Numbered from the stretch's first letter, positions 34,422 to 42,651 are shown. The stretch is DNA of 64,000 bases from Maribacter arenosus (GCF_014610845.1 NZ_JABTCG010000001.1:1-64000); one strand, 5' to 3'. The notes: generated from the letters alone by a model not told the origin. Program-made: numbers and translations.

Positions 34422-34827
34422 AATCGAAAAATTATTGGGAAAATACCTGGAAGCCTCCACTTCGATAACCGAGGAAAAAGAGCTTAGAACATATTTCACA
34501 CAAGAAAGTGTGCCAACACATCTAGAACAATATGCCCCTATGTTCCAATATTTTTCCGTGGCTAAGGAAGAACGGTATACCAAGCAGTTGTCCTTAAAAA
34601 CCAAAAGGTTCAACTATAGATGGCTTTCTATCGCAGCCATGGCCGTGCTGTTTTTTGGCATATACTTTGGTAATGAGTATCAAAAAAAGAAAGAAGCTCA
34701 ATATGCTTATAATGAAACAAAAAAGGCATTGACCCTTTTGGCCGATAATTTTAGCAAGGGTACTGAGAAAGTGGCTTATTTAAATGAATTTGAAAACGCG
34801 AAACAAAAAATTTACAATAAAAATTAA
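34408..34827 (+). CDS. single-pass membrane protein, probable anti-sigma partner
   Basis: A 139-residue protein. Residues 1-68 are cytoplasmic and helical (MESDRIEKLLGKYLEASTS, then TEEKELRTYF), followed by one span (about 71-88, WLSIAAMAVLFFGIYFG) and an outer helical tail of 50 residues with ALTLLADNFSKGTEKVAYLNEF. The N-terminal 'E-x2-L-x-KY-x-EA-x-T' start is common in Bacteroidota proteins encoded directly after ECF sigma factors. It lacks the zinc HxxxCxxC motif of standard anti-sigma factors. Overlap with the sigma gene supports an anti-sigma role, which is inference. Confidence 0.68.
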   Translation: MESDRIEKLLGKYLEASTSITEEKELRTYFTQESVPTHLEQYAPMFQYFSVAKEERYTKQLSLKTKRFNYRWLSIAAMAVLFFGIYFGNEYQKKKEAQYAYNETKKALTLLADNFSKGTEKVAYLNEFENAKQKIYNKN

Positions 34828-34837
34828 TACTTAAATC

Positions 34838-35383
34838 ATGAAGAAAATTATAATACTTATAGCACTGGTAGTTTTACCAACACTTGGCTTTTCACAGTCG
34901 GTTTTCGATAAATTCGAAGATTTGGACAATGTAAGTGCCGTAGTGGTCAACCAAAGTATGTTTAGGTTGCTGGCCAACATAGACGTTGAGGTCGACGACC
35001 CAGAAGCGAAGGATTTTATGGATATCGCTAAAAGCCTAAAGAACCTAAAGGTTTTTATTACCGAGGACAAGGGGATTTCAGCAGATATGATGAAAACCAT
35101 GAACCAATACCTAAAGAGTGCCAAGTTGGAAGAGCTTATGCGGGTAAAGGATAAGGATGCGAACGTTAAGTTCTACATTAAAAGCGGTAAAGACGAAAAC
35201 CATGTGAGTGAACTATTGATGTTCGTCACAGGTATCGACAAGGTCGATGTTGAGGTGAATGGGAGAAAGTTTGAAACTGTATTACTTTCCTTGACCGGCG
35301 ATATCGATTTGCGTAAAATAGGATCACTTACCAAAAAGATGAACCTTCCGGAAGAACTGAACGAAGCAGGTAAGAAAAATTAA
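34838..35383 (+). CDS. DUF4252 protein, first copy
   Basis: A 181-residue exported protein with a signal peptide (residues 1-19, LGFSQ) and no lipobox. It has the DUF4252 pattern SVFDKFEDLDNVSAVVVNQSMFRLL, FMDIAKSLKNLKVFITED and LLMFVTGIDKVDVEVNGRKFETVLLSLTGDIDLRKI. Its closest relative in the window is the next gene. DUF4252 proteins commonly follow ECF sigma genes in Bacteroidota; their function is unknown. The gene begins ten bases after the membrane partner gene, so it is co-transcribed with the sigma factor. Confidence 0.85.
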   Translation: MKKIIILIALVVLPTLGFSQSVFDKFEDLDNVSAVVVNQSMFRLLANIDVEVDDPEAKDFMDIAKSLKNLKVFITEDKGISADMMKTMNQYLKSAKLEELMRVKDKDANVKFYIKSGKDENHVSELLMFVTGIDKVDVEVNGRKFETVLLSLTGDIDLRKIGSLTKKMNLPEELNEAGKKN

Positions 35384-35395
35384 CAACAATAAAAT

Positions 35396-35434
35396 GTGGT
35401 GGTTTTGTTGGGAAGCCTTTTAAACCACCACTTT
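35396..35434 (+). terminator. terminator-like hairpin between DUF4252 copies 1 and 2
   Basis: GTGGTGGTTT at 35396-35405 pairs perfectly with AAACCACCAC at 35422-35431 and is followed by TTTC. The T-run is short, so it may attenuate or stabilise the transcript rather than fully terminate it. Confidence 0.6.
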
Positions 35435-35489
35435 CATCAATCAATACTAATCAATCTGCCTATAAACGGGTAGGTAAAAAACGACAATC

Positions 35490-36038
35490 ATGAAAAAAAT
35501 CACATTAGTTTTAGCACTAGCCTTATTGCCATTAACCGGATTTTCCCAGTCTATTTTCGATAAATTCGAGGATATGGACAATGTAGGTTCCGTTATCGTA
35601 AATAAGGGAATGATAGATTTACTGACCTCAATAGGCAACTTGGAAGACGACAAGGAAACTAAGGAGTTTGTTCAAATGGCAAAGGGAATACATGGCATAA
35701 AAGTTTTTATCACTGAAGACAAAGCCATTGCTGAAGACATGTCCGCCACCGTTCGTAAGTATTTAAGATCATCTTCCTTGGAAGAATTGATGCGGGTCAA
35801 GGACCAGGATGTTAACGTTAAGTTCTATATTAAGAACGGCAAACGCAAAGACCATGTTACCGAGTTGTTGATGTTCGTTTCTGGAATGAAGAAAATGGAT
35901 ATCGATGTAGATGGAAGAAAATTTGAAACGGTATTGGTGTCCATGACCGGGGATATCGATTTGAATCAAATAGGCGCCCTTACCAAAAAAATGGATTTAC
36001 CCGATGACTTGAACAAAGCAGGGAAACGAAACAAATAA
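35490..36038 (+). CDS. DUF4252 protein, second copy
   Basis: A 182-residue paralogue of the preceding gene, with a signal peptide (LPLTGFSQ) and the same blocks: SIFDKFEDMDNVGSVIVNKGM, GIHGIKVFITEDKAIAEDM, LEELMRVKDQDVNVKFYIKNG and KKMDIDVDGRKFETVLVSMTGDIDL. Identity across these blocks is high enough to show a tandem duplication. It lies 106 bases downstream, with a strong hairpin in between. It is predicted to be periplasmic and soluble. Function unknown. Confidence 0.85.
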   Translation: MKKITLVLALALLPLTGFSQSIFDKFEDMDNVGSVIVNKGMIDLLTSIGNLEDDKETKEFVQMAKGIHGIKVFITEDKAIAEDMSATVRKYLRSSSLEELMRVKDQDVNVKFYIKNGKRKDHVTELLMFVSGMKKMDIDVDGRKFETVLVSMTGDIDLNQIGALTKKMDLPDDLNKAGKRNK

Positions 36039-36045
36039 AATCAAA

Positions 36046-36079
36046 GATCGGCCGCTGATTGTTATAGTGGCCGATTTTT
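36046..36079 (+). terminator. terminator between DUF4252 copies 2 and 3
   Basis: ATCGGCC at 36047-36053 pairs with GGCCGAT at 36069-36075, followed by TTTT. It precedes the third DUF4252 gene by about 35 bases. Confidence 0.7.
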
Positions 36080-36114
36080 GGTAATTTGAAAAACACGCAT
36101 TAAAATACTATAAC

Positions 36115-36654
36115 ATGAAAAGAATATTAAGTGGTCTAGTGATGGCATTAATCCTGGTTGCAACCAGTTGTTCCTCGACGCCGAGCCTACAGGAGTATTT
36201 TGTGGAAAATTCGGAAAATCCCAATTTTCTCTCTGTGGATCTTCCAGTTAGTCTTTTGAATATGGATAAAGTCGATTTAAGCAAAGCCGAAAGGGAAGCA
36301 TTGAATTCCTTAAAAAAAATGAACGTCTTGGCCTTTAAAAAGAATAGCAGCAACGCAATAGAGTTCGAAACGGAAAAAGCCAACGTAAAAGCCATTTTAA
36401 ATAATGAAAAATTCATCGATTTAATGAAACTCAATACCCGTTATGGTAAAGGAGTTATTAAATATATAGGCGATGATGAAACCATCGATGAGGTTATTGT
36501 TTATGGGGATAATGATGAAAAAGGATTTATGTTGATCCGTGTCTTGGGCAACAATATGAAACCGGCCAATTTGGCACAATTCATGAAAGCTATCCAAAAA
36601 TCGGAGTATAAAGGCCAAGGCCTGGAGGGAATTGCCGATTTTATAAAAGGATAG
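36115..36654 (+). CDS. DUF4252 lipoprotein, third copy
   Basis: A 179-residue, more divergent DUF4252 member with a lipoprotein signal (VATSC, Cys19). Cys19 is followed by SSTPSLQ, with no acidic surface signal, so it is probably retained on the periplasmic side. The domain shows LKKMNVLAFKKNSSNAIEFETEK, NTRYGKGVIKYIGDDETIDEVIVYGDNDEKGFMLI (quoted in part) and LAQFMKAIQKSEY. It is the last gene of the operon before a perfect palindromic terminator. Function unknown. Confidence 0.8.
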   Translation: MKRILSGLVMALILVATSCSSTPSLQEYFVENSENPNFLSVDLPVSLLNMDKVDLSKAEREALNSLKKMNVLAFKKNSSNAIEFETEKANVKAILNNEKFIDLMKLNTRYGKGVIKYIGDDETIDEVIVYGDNDEKGFMLIRVLGNNMKPANLAQFMKAIQKSEYKGQGLEGIADFIKG

Positions 36655-36673
36655 ATCCAATAACTCAATGAAC

Positions 36674-36710
36674 AAAAGGCCTGCCCAATATTGGGCAGGC
36701 CTTTTGTTTT
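36674..36710 (+). terminator. strong terminator of the DUF4252 operon
   Basis: A perfect 32-base palindrome (36674-36705) centred on AATATT, with AAAAGGCCTGCCC on the left arm and its complement on the right, runs into TTTTGTTTT. It is effective on both strands. Confidence 0.9.
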
Positions 36711-36799
36711 CAAAACTACCTGCGAAAACGTAAGGCATTATTTATTCTAAGCACGAATTATTATCTTCGTTTTACTATTAACACTAACATATTTTCAAA

Positions 36800-37615
36800 A
36801 TGGAAAAAGCAACGGAATGGATTAATTACGGTTTAGAACTTGCAAAGGAATTTGGCCCAAAATTGCTCACGGCAATACTCATTTACATCATTGGATCTTG
36901 GATCATCAAAAAGATAGTGGGTGCTGCCCGCAAAATGATGACCAAAAGTAAGTACGATGAGTCCCTTCAACGATTCTTATTGAATCTGGTATCATGGGTG
37001 TTAAAGATATTTTTAATTCTTGTTGTTATTGCCCAACTAGGCGTTGATGTAATGACTTTTGCCGCAGTAATCGCTGCTGCGGGTTTAGCTGTTGGTTTGG
37101 CCTTGCAAGGATCATTATCCAATTTTGCAGGTGGTGTTTTGATTATGATCTTCAAGCCTTATAAAATCGGTGAATTGATCGAGGCACAAGGGGAATTGGG
37201 AGTGGTCAAGGAAATAGAGATTTTCACTACAAAAATGATAACTCCAGGGAATAAATTGGCCATAATACCGAATGGCGCTATGGCCAATGGCAATATAATC
37301 AACTATACAGCAGAAGGTAAAATGCGGGTAGATACCACCATTGGCGTGGGCTATGATGAGGATATCAAAAAGACGAAGGAAGTATTAATGCAGGTCTTGA
37401 CTTCAAATCCTTTGGTGCTCAAAGACCCCGCACCTTCAGTCAATGTTTCAGAACTGGCCGATAGTTCGGTGAATTTCGCTGTGCGGCCTTATTGTAAACC
37501 CGAGCATTATTGGGATGTATATTTTGGTACTTTGGAAAACTGTAAACTGGCTCTGGATCAAGCAGGAATTGAGATTCCGTATCCGCATTCAGTGGAAATC
37601 CATAAAAAAGGTTAG
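36800..37615 (+). CDS. mscS: small-conductance mechanosensitive channel, MscS family
   Basis: A 271-residue MscS-type channel with three membrane helices (about residues 17-35, 60-80 and 88-115). The pore-lining helix has the Gly/Ala-rich pattern AAVIAAAGLAVGLALQGSLSNFAGG. The beta domain follows, with FKPYKIGELIEAQGELGVVKEIEIFTT, and then the vestibule domain, with IIPNGAMANGNIINYTA. It forms a heptamer that releases solutes on hypo-osmotic shock. The length matches E. coli MscS (286). It is a single gene after the DUF4252 terminator. Confidence 0.93.
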   Translation: MEKATEWINYGLELAKEFGPKLLTAILIYIIGSWIIKKIVGAARKMMTKSKYDESLQRFLLNLVSWVLKIFLILVVIAQLGVDVMTFAAVIAAAGLAVGLALQGSLSNFAGGVLIMIFKPYKIGELIEAQGELGVVKEIEIFTTKMITPGNKLAIIPNGAMANGNIINYTAEGKMRVDTTIGVGYDEDIKKTKEVLMQVLTSNPLVLKDPAPSVNVSELADSSVNFAVRPYCKPEHYWDVYFGTLENCKLALDQAGIEIPYPHSVEIHKKG

Positions 37616-37831
37616 ATAATGACTGAGTTATAAGGGGTCTAAAAAGTACTAATGTATCGTTATTACGACCCTTTCGACTTTAGTTTACGCTGAACGAAGT
37701 AGAAGTACTCTAGGCAGGCTAAAGTGAAGTAATCCGGTTCTTAGTGACCAAATACTTAGAGACGGCTGCATGCCTTTAAAAGATATATACTTGGACTTTG
37801 TAGATCTCCTATTTTTATAGTGGGAATTAAC
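37616..37831. other. 216-bp non-coding interval
   Basis: No gene is seen. Around 37674-37703 there is a TTCGACTTTAGTTTACGCTG segment followed by AACGAAGTAGAA, resembling the degenerate TTCGAC-CGCT interspersed repeats common in Bacteroidota intergenic regions. No clear terminator is visible for either convergent gene. Confidence 0.35.
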
Positions 37832-39175
37832 CTAAATACCAGTATAATTACTTGGGGTAATTGCTTTCAGTTCCGTTTTAATGGTATTGGAAACCTTTAA
37901 GGTGTCAATGAAATCGGCCATGGTCTTTTGATTGATTTTTTCGTTGGTTCGGGTCAATCCTTTTAAGGCTTCATAGGGATTGGGATACCCTTCCCTTCTT
38001 AAAATGGTCTGAATGGCTTCCGCCACCACGGCCCAATTATTGTCCAAATCTTGTTCGATCTTTTCCTGGTTCAACAACAATTTGTCCAAACCTTTTAAGG
38101 TAGATTTAAAAGCGATCATTGTATGGCCCAAGGGTACACCTACATTTCGAAGTACGGTACTATCGGTTAAATCACGTTGTAATCTAGATACAGGTAATTT
38201 GGCCGACAAATGCTCAAAAATGGCATTGGCGATTCCGATGTTTCCTTCCGAATTCTCAAAATCGATGGGGTTGACCTTATGGGGCATGGCCGAAGATCCA
38301 ACTTCGCCTTTTTTTATCTTTTGCTTAAAATAATCCATAGATACGTAGGTCCAGAAATCCCTATCCAAATCCAGGATAATCGTATTTATACGCTTTAAGG
38401 CATCGAAAAGCGCCGCTAAATGGTCGTAATGTTCGATCTGGGTGGTAGGAAACGAATGGTGCAATCCCAATTTCTCTTGGACGAACTGCTGTCCAAATGC
38501 TTTCCAATCAATATGCGGATAGGCAATTTTATGCGCATTATAATTTCCTGTCGCCCCTCCGAACTTCGCCGCACTGGGAATGTCATTCAATAGATTGAAT
38601 TGTTCCTTTAATCTCTGCACGTAGACCTCTATTTCCTTACCCAAACGGGTAGGGGAGGCGGGTTGTCCGTGTGTTCTGGCCAGTAAGGGTACGTTCGCCC
38701 ATTCTTTCACCAATTCATTTAATTTATCCAATAACTCGAAATACTGGGGAACATAGACGTCATTCATCGCATCCTTGATTGACAATGGTATCGCTGTATT
38801 GTTGATATCCTGTGAAGTCAATCCAAAATGAATGAATTCCTTATGTTCACTTAGCCCTAAGGTGTCAAACGCCCTTTTAATAAAATATTCGACGGCCTTT
38901 ACATCATGGTTCGTTGTTTTTTCTATTTCCTTAATAACCTGTGCATCACTCGAATCAAAATTCTTGTAGATATTCCTTAGGACATCGAATTTGCTGTTAT
39001 CAAAAAATTTAAGTTGGGGTAACGGAATTTCACAAAGCGCGATAAAGTATTCGATTTCTACTTGAACTCGATACTTAATCAATCCTTCTTCGGAAAAATA
39101 GGGTGATAATGAAACCGTTTTACTTCTATAACGACCGTCAATGGGTGAAATGGCATTCAATGGGCTTAATGACAT
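37832..39175 (-). CDS. purB: adenylosuccinate lyase
   Basis: A 447-residue fumarase/aspartase-superfamily enzyme of the E. coli PurB type. It starts LNAISPIDGRYRSKT and has TTNHDVKAVEYFIK near residue 90, LARTHGQPASPTRLGKE near 165 with the catalytic histidine, and the signature loop GSSAMPHKVNPIDFENSEGN near 290 with the catalytic serine. It acts twice in purine synthesis, splitting SAICAR and adenylosuccinate to release fumarate. An unrelated helical protein gene lies upstream on the same strand. Confidence 0.96.
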   Translation of the reverse strand: MSLSPLNAISPIDGRYRSKTVSLSPYFSEEGLIKYRVQVEIEYFIALCEIPLPQLKFFDNSKFDVLRNIYKNFDSSDAQVIKEIEKTTNHDVKAVEYFIKRAFDTLGLSEHKEFIHFGLTSQDINNTAIPLSIKDAMNDVYVPQYFELLDKLNELVKEWANVPLLARTHGQPASPTRLGKEIEVYVQRLKEQFNLLNDIPSAAKFGGATGNYNAHKIAYPHIDWKAFGQQFVQEKLGLHHSFPTTQIEHYDHLAALFDALKRINTIILDLDRDFWTYVSMDYFKQKIKKGEVGSSAMPHKVNPIDFENSEGNIGIANAIFEHLSAKLPVSRLQRDLTDSTVLRNVGVPLGHTMIAFKSTLKGLDKLLLNQEKIEQDLDNNWAVVAEAIQTILRREGYPNPYEALKGLTRTNEKINQKTMADFIDTLKVSNTIKTELKAITPSNYTGI

Positions 39176-39266
39176 GGGTGATGGGATTGGTTGTTTTTAA
39201 AGCAGCAAAGATACTTATTCACGGAGTAGATTAAAAGGTTTCCAAAGTATTGTTTGTACATTCTTT

Positions 39267-39842
39267 TCAACACGATTTAACCGATTTGAGCTTTTCAAGG
39301 GTCATTCTCGCCCTGGCTTTATAGGCGGCACTGCCATTGGCATAATTTTGTTCCAGTACCAGTTTCAGTTCAGCATGGATCCAATCTAATTTATAACCCA
39401 AAAGCAGTAAGGAAGTCATTGAATAGGCCTTGGTAGCGACTTTATGTTCCCCGATTAGCCAATCAAAACAGGTCGTTGCCATAAGTTCAAGGTGTGCGGT
39501 GGTCAATGTTGTTTTGGTTTTATTCTTTTTTTTCGAAAAATAGGCCTTGGTTAGAAATTCACAGATTTTGGCCATTGGCCTTACTGATGAATCAAGATTA
39601 AGAGTACTTATTTTTTGGGTGAATAGGTCGATATGTGGTAAGATCAAGTCCAGATTTTGCTTTGCCACGAATTCCAAAATCCAGCATGCTTTGCTCGAAA
39701 TAGGGTCTTGGCCCTTGAAGGCGATTTTGAACAATGGAGACAATAATTCGGGAGTCTGCATGACCAAGTTCGCCATTTGCATACGTTTTTTACGTGTCGC
39801 GTTGACGTAATCCAAAGCTGTGGTCAGTTCGTCTTGAGTCAC
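39267..39842 (-). CDS. helical-repeat protein, function unknown
   Basis: A 191-residue soluble protein, predicted nearly all helical, with HEAT/ARM-like spacing of hydrophobic residues (SSKACWILEFVAKQNLDLILPHI, SSVRPMAKICEFLTKAYF, AYSMTSLLLLGYKL). It lacks any lyase motif, although homologues are often mislabelled after the adjacent purB. It lies 91 bases upstream of purB, same strand. A protein-binding scaffold role is plausible. Divergent from the haem-binding gene. Confidence 0.65.
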   Translation of the reverse strand: MTQDELTTALDYVNATRKKRMQMANLVMQTPELLSPLFKIAFKGQDPISSKACWILEFVAKQNLDLILPHIDLFTQKISTLNLDSSVRPMAKICEFLTKAYFSKKKNKTKTTLTTAHLELMATTCFDWLIGEHKVATKAYSMTSLLLLGYKLDWIHAELKLVLEQNYANGSAAYKARARMTLEKLKSVKSC

Positions 39843-39876
39843 AATTATTTGTATTTTTACTTAAATATTCGCCCCA

Positions 39877-40350
39877 ATGAAAATAGTGAAAAAAATAGCA
39901 GTAATACTGCTGTTGGTGTTGCTTGCTATGCAATTTTATCGCCCAGTAAAGAATTTATCCCAGGGTAATCATTCCGTAACCTTTATTACAGAAACCAATC
40001 CTTCGGTAAGGGTCCGCGAGATTTTGGAAAATGCTTGCTATGATTGCCACAGCAATAATACCAGATACCCATGGTATAATACAATTGCCCCTGTATCCTT
40101 TTGGTTGTCCAATCATATTGACGATGCTAAGGAAGAACTGAACTTTTCAATATGGGGAGATTATTCGACCCAAAAGAAAAGCCATAAACTAGAAGAGGTC
40201 ATTGAACTAATCGAAAATGATGAAATGCCCTTAAAACCTTATACTTGGATGCATTCTGAGGCTAAATTGACGACAGAAGAAAAGCAAGCGGTCATCGCAT
40301 GGGCAAAACGCTCTAGGACACTTTACCAATTAAATCAGCAACCAAGATAG
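39877..40350 (+). CDS. haem-binding domain protein, periplasmic
   Basis: This 157-residue protein has an N-terminal membrane anchor or signal (about residues 5-22) and a Haem_bd domain. A c-type haem motif CYDCHSNNTRYPWYN (near residue 52) gives two cysteines and a histidine ligand, and DEMPLKPYTWMHSEAKL supplies a methionine as possible sixth ligand. It is probably a small periplasmic electron-transfer or sensor cytochrome. Its last 38 bases overlap the 3' end of the convergent sirtuin gene. Confidence 0.82.
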   Translation: MKIVKKIAVILLLVLLAMQFYRPVKNLSQGNHSVTFITETNPSVRVREILENACYDCHSNNTRYPWYNTIAPVSFWLSNHIDDAKEELNFSIWGDYSTQKKSHKLEEVIELIENDEMPLKPYTWMHSEAKLTTEEKQAVIAWAKRSRTLYQLNQQPR

Positions 40351-41005
40351 GCACTCCTTTAGTTGCATTTTCAGGAATCACCCATAGTCCTTTTTGCGGG
40401 TTGCTTTCCATTGATGGTCGGGGATCGATAAAATATATGGGCGTTTTCGAAGCTACGAAATGGATCAAACTAGCTGCCGGATAAACCTGCATAGATGTAC
40501 CGATAATTAATAGAATATCAGCTACAGAGGTCAAGTCCATGGCTTTTCCCATCAAGGGTACATCTTCACCAAACCATACAATATGGGGGCGCAATTGGTG
40601 ACCATTTTCACATAGGTCACCAAGTACCAAATCTTTGTCCCAAAAAATTGGCTGACCACCACCTTTACTTCGTACCTTCAGGAGTTCACCGTGTAAATGC
40701 ACTACTTGGGTACTGCCGGCCCTTTCATGCAGATCGTCAACATTTTGGGTAATGATGGTTACGTTATAATGCGCTTCCAGGGAGACCAAAGCCCTATGTG
40801 CCTCGTTCGGGGATACTTTATGCAATTGTCTCCTTCGCTGATTATAAAAATCCAAGACCAAGGCTGGATTTCTCGAAAAACCTTGGGGAGAAGCCACTTC
40901 CATCACATCATGCCCCTCCCAAAGCCCGTTTGCATCCCTAAAGGTTTTTAGGCCACTTTCCGCGCTTATGCCAGCACCAGTAAGTACTACCACATTCTTT
41001 TTCAT
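40313..41005 (-). CDS. cobB: NAD-dependent protein deacylase, sirtuin (SIRT5-like)
   Basis: A 230-residue sirtuin: NAD-binding GAGISAESGLKTFRDANGLWEG near residue 10, TQNVDDLHERAG near 86 and catalytic His105 in VHLHGE. Tyr54 and Arg57 in FYNQRR form the pair that recognises succinyl, malonyl or glutaryl lysine in SIRT5/CobB enzymes. The four zinc-binding cysteines are not present; only Cys132 remains in this region (GDLCENGHQLRP). It removes acyl groups from lysine, producing O-acyl-ADP-ribose and nicotinamide. It is a single gene convergent with the haem protein gene. Confidence 0.9.
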   Translation of the reverse strand: MKKNVVVLTGAGISAESGLKTFRDANGLWEGHDVMEVASPQGFSRNPALVLDFYNQRRRQLHKVSPNEAHRALVSLEAHYNVTIITQNVDDLHERAGSTQVVHLHGELLKVRSKGGGQPIFWDKDLVLGDLCENGHQLRPHIVWFGEDVPLMGKAMDLTSVADILLIIGTSMQVYPAASLIHFVASKTPIYFIDPRPSMESNPQKGLWVIPENATKGVPILVADLIGKVS

Positions 41006-41039
41006 TTTATAAAAATAGACTTTTTATTATATTCGGACT

Positions 41040-41696
41040 ATGGTAGACCAGCAACTTTTGAAGTATCTTGAGGGTTTTATTTCCGTTGAAAGAAAGGAAC
41101 GTTTTCAACAAGTTTTGGAAGAGCGTACCAATTTCATTACGGTGGCCATTGAAGATGTTTTTCAATTACACAATACAAGTGCTGTAATTCGGAGTTGTGA
41201 GGCTTTTGGCCTTCAGTCGGCCCATGTGATCGAAGGCCGTTTTGGAAAAAGATTGGATAAGAACATCGCGATGGGCGCACAGCAGTGGGTAGATGTCCAT
41301 AGACATGAAACAACCCAATCGTGCATATCCCAATTACGAACCGCAGGGTATCGAATCATCGCTACTACACCACACGGCGATTCATGTTATTTGGAAGATT
41401 TCGATATCAAGGAAAGAACGGCCTTGTTTTTTGGGACTGAAAAAGAAGGGCTAAGTAAGGAAATGCTTCGGGAAGCTGACGGTCTTTTAAAAATACCTAT
41501 GGTCGGTTTTACCGAAAGTTTGAATATCTCGGTTTCGGCGGCAATAATACTTCAACATTTAACGATTAAAATGAAACGTCAAGATCTACCTTGGCAATTG
41601 TCCGATTCCGAAAAATTGGAGAAACAGCTGGACTGGACAAAAAAATCGATTAAAAGCATAGATGATATCTTATCGAGATTCTACGGACGAAAGTAA
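41040..41696 (+). CDS. trmH: tRNA (guanosine(18)-2'-O)-methyltransferase, TrmH type
   Basis: A 218-residue SPOUT methyltransferase of TrmH length. Motif 1 holds NTSAVIRSCEAFGLQ with the catalytic arginine near residue 50, motif 2 FFGTEKEGLSKEML near 130 and motif 3 IPMVGFTESLNISVSAAI near 150, which builds the AdoMet knot. The C-terminal helix is rich in lysine. It methylates the ribose of G18 in tRNA. TrmH-like enzymes also act on rRNA, so the target is probable rather than proven. Single gene. Confidence 0.88.
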   Translation: MVDQQLLKYLEGFISVERKERFQQVLEERTNFITVAIEDVFQLHNTSAVIRSCEAFGLQSAHVIEGRFGKRLDKNIAMGAQQWVDVHRHETTQSCISQLRTAGYRIIATTPHGDSCYLEDFDIKERTALFFGTEKEGLSKEMLREADGLLKIPMVGFTESLNISVSAAIILQHLTIKMKRQDLPWQLSDSEKLEKQLDWTKKSIKSIDDILSRFYGRK

Positions 41697-41738
41697 ATTT
41701 TCACTATATTTATTAGCAACCAATTAATTGATAAACAA

Positions 41739-42266
41739 ATGTATACACTACTTTATATTATTATCGGAATTGTGGTACTAATATTTATATTAGCAATGAT
41801 CGCCCCAAAAACCTACGATGTATCGCGGAGTATTTCAATATCGAAACCTGTTTCGGAAGTTTTTGAGTATTTAAAATTTTTGAAGAACCAGGATGATTGG
41901 AGCCCTTGGGGTAAAAAAGATCCCAATATGATAAAAGAATTTACGGGTAATGATGGGGAGGTAGGTGCAATCAGTAGATGGAAAGGCAACAAAGAAGTAG
42001 GTGAGGGGGAACAAGAATTGACCGGAATTACCCAAAACAAGGAAATAAGATCGCAATTAAGATTCTTAAAACCATGGAAATCACAGTCTGATGCTTATCT
42101 CCGTGTTGCGGACGAGGGTAGTGGTTCAACTAAAGTGACATGGGGTTTTGTAGGTAAGAACAAATTTCCCATGAGCATTATGATGTTGTTTATGAATATG
42201 GATAAGATGGTAGGTAAGGATTTTGAAGAAGGACTACAATCACTTAAGATGAAACTGGAAAAATAG
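41739..42266 (+). CDS. membrane-anchored SRPBCC (START-like) protein
   Basis: A 175-residue protein with a membrane span at its start (residues 3-22), followed by a polyketide-cyclase/START-like domain: SRSISISKPVSEVFEYLKFLKNQDDWSPWGKKDPN, then FTGNDGEVGAISRWKGNKEVGEGEQELT. This fold has a hydrophobic ligand cavity. The ligand is unknown. It precedes the glyoxalase-fold gene by five bases, so the two are co-transcribed. Confidence 0.82.
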   Translation: MYTLLYIIIGIVVLIFILAMIAPKTYDVSRSISISKPVSEVFEYLKFLKNQDDWSPWGKKDPNMIKEFTGNDGEVGAISRWKGNKEVGEGEQELTGITQNKEIRSQLRFLKPWKSQSDAYLRVADEGSGSTKVTWGFVGKNKFPMSIMMLFMNMDKMVGKDFEEGLQSLKMKLEK

Positions 42267-42271
42267 AGGAT

Positions 42272-42649
42272 ATGGATTTTAATATGGTAGGATGGTTTGA
42301 GATTCCCGTTACCAATATGGAACGTGCCAAGGCATTTTATGAAAAAGTCTTCAACATTAAGATCAGTGTTCATGATTTAGGAGGGTTGCAAATGGGTTGG
42401 TTTCCTAACAGGGGTGATAAAAAAGGGGCTGCTGGATCATTGGTTCAACATGAAATGTATACCCCGAGTGCTACAGATGGACCACTAATATACTTTACTT
42501 GTCCAGACCTTGCAATTGAACTAGGCCGGGTCAGTGCTGCTGAAGGCGAAATACTACGGCCGAAAACCGAAATCGGTGGCGGTCATGGTTTTATGGCCTT
42601 GGTGAAGGATACTGAGGGTAACAGGATCGCACTGCATTCCTTGAAGTAA
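42272..42649 (+). CDS. VOC family protein (glyoxalase fold)
   Basis: A 125-residue vicinal-oxygen-chelate protein. It starts MVGWFEIPVTNMERAKAFYEKVF, the usual first beta-alpha module, and ends with GHGFMALVKDTEGNRIALHS, the usual last. Such one-domain proteins dimerise to form a metal site and act as small-molecule lyases, dioxygenases or resistance proteins. The typical metal ligands are only partly clear here. It is in a two-gene operon with the START-like protein. Its 3' end nearly meets the truncated phosphoesterase gene (2-base gap). Confidence 0.85.
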   Translation: MDFNMVGWFEIPVTNMERAKAFYEKVFNIKISVHDLGGLQMGWFPNRGDKKGAAGSLVQHEMYTPSATDGPLIYFTCPDLAIELGRVSAAEGEILRPKTEIGGGHGFMALVKDTEGNRIALHSLK

Positions 42650-42651
42650 CC

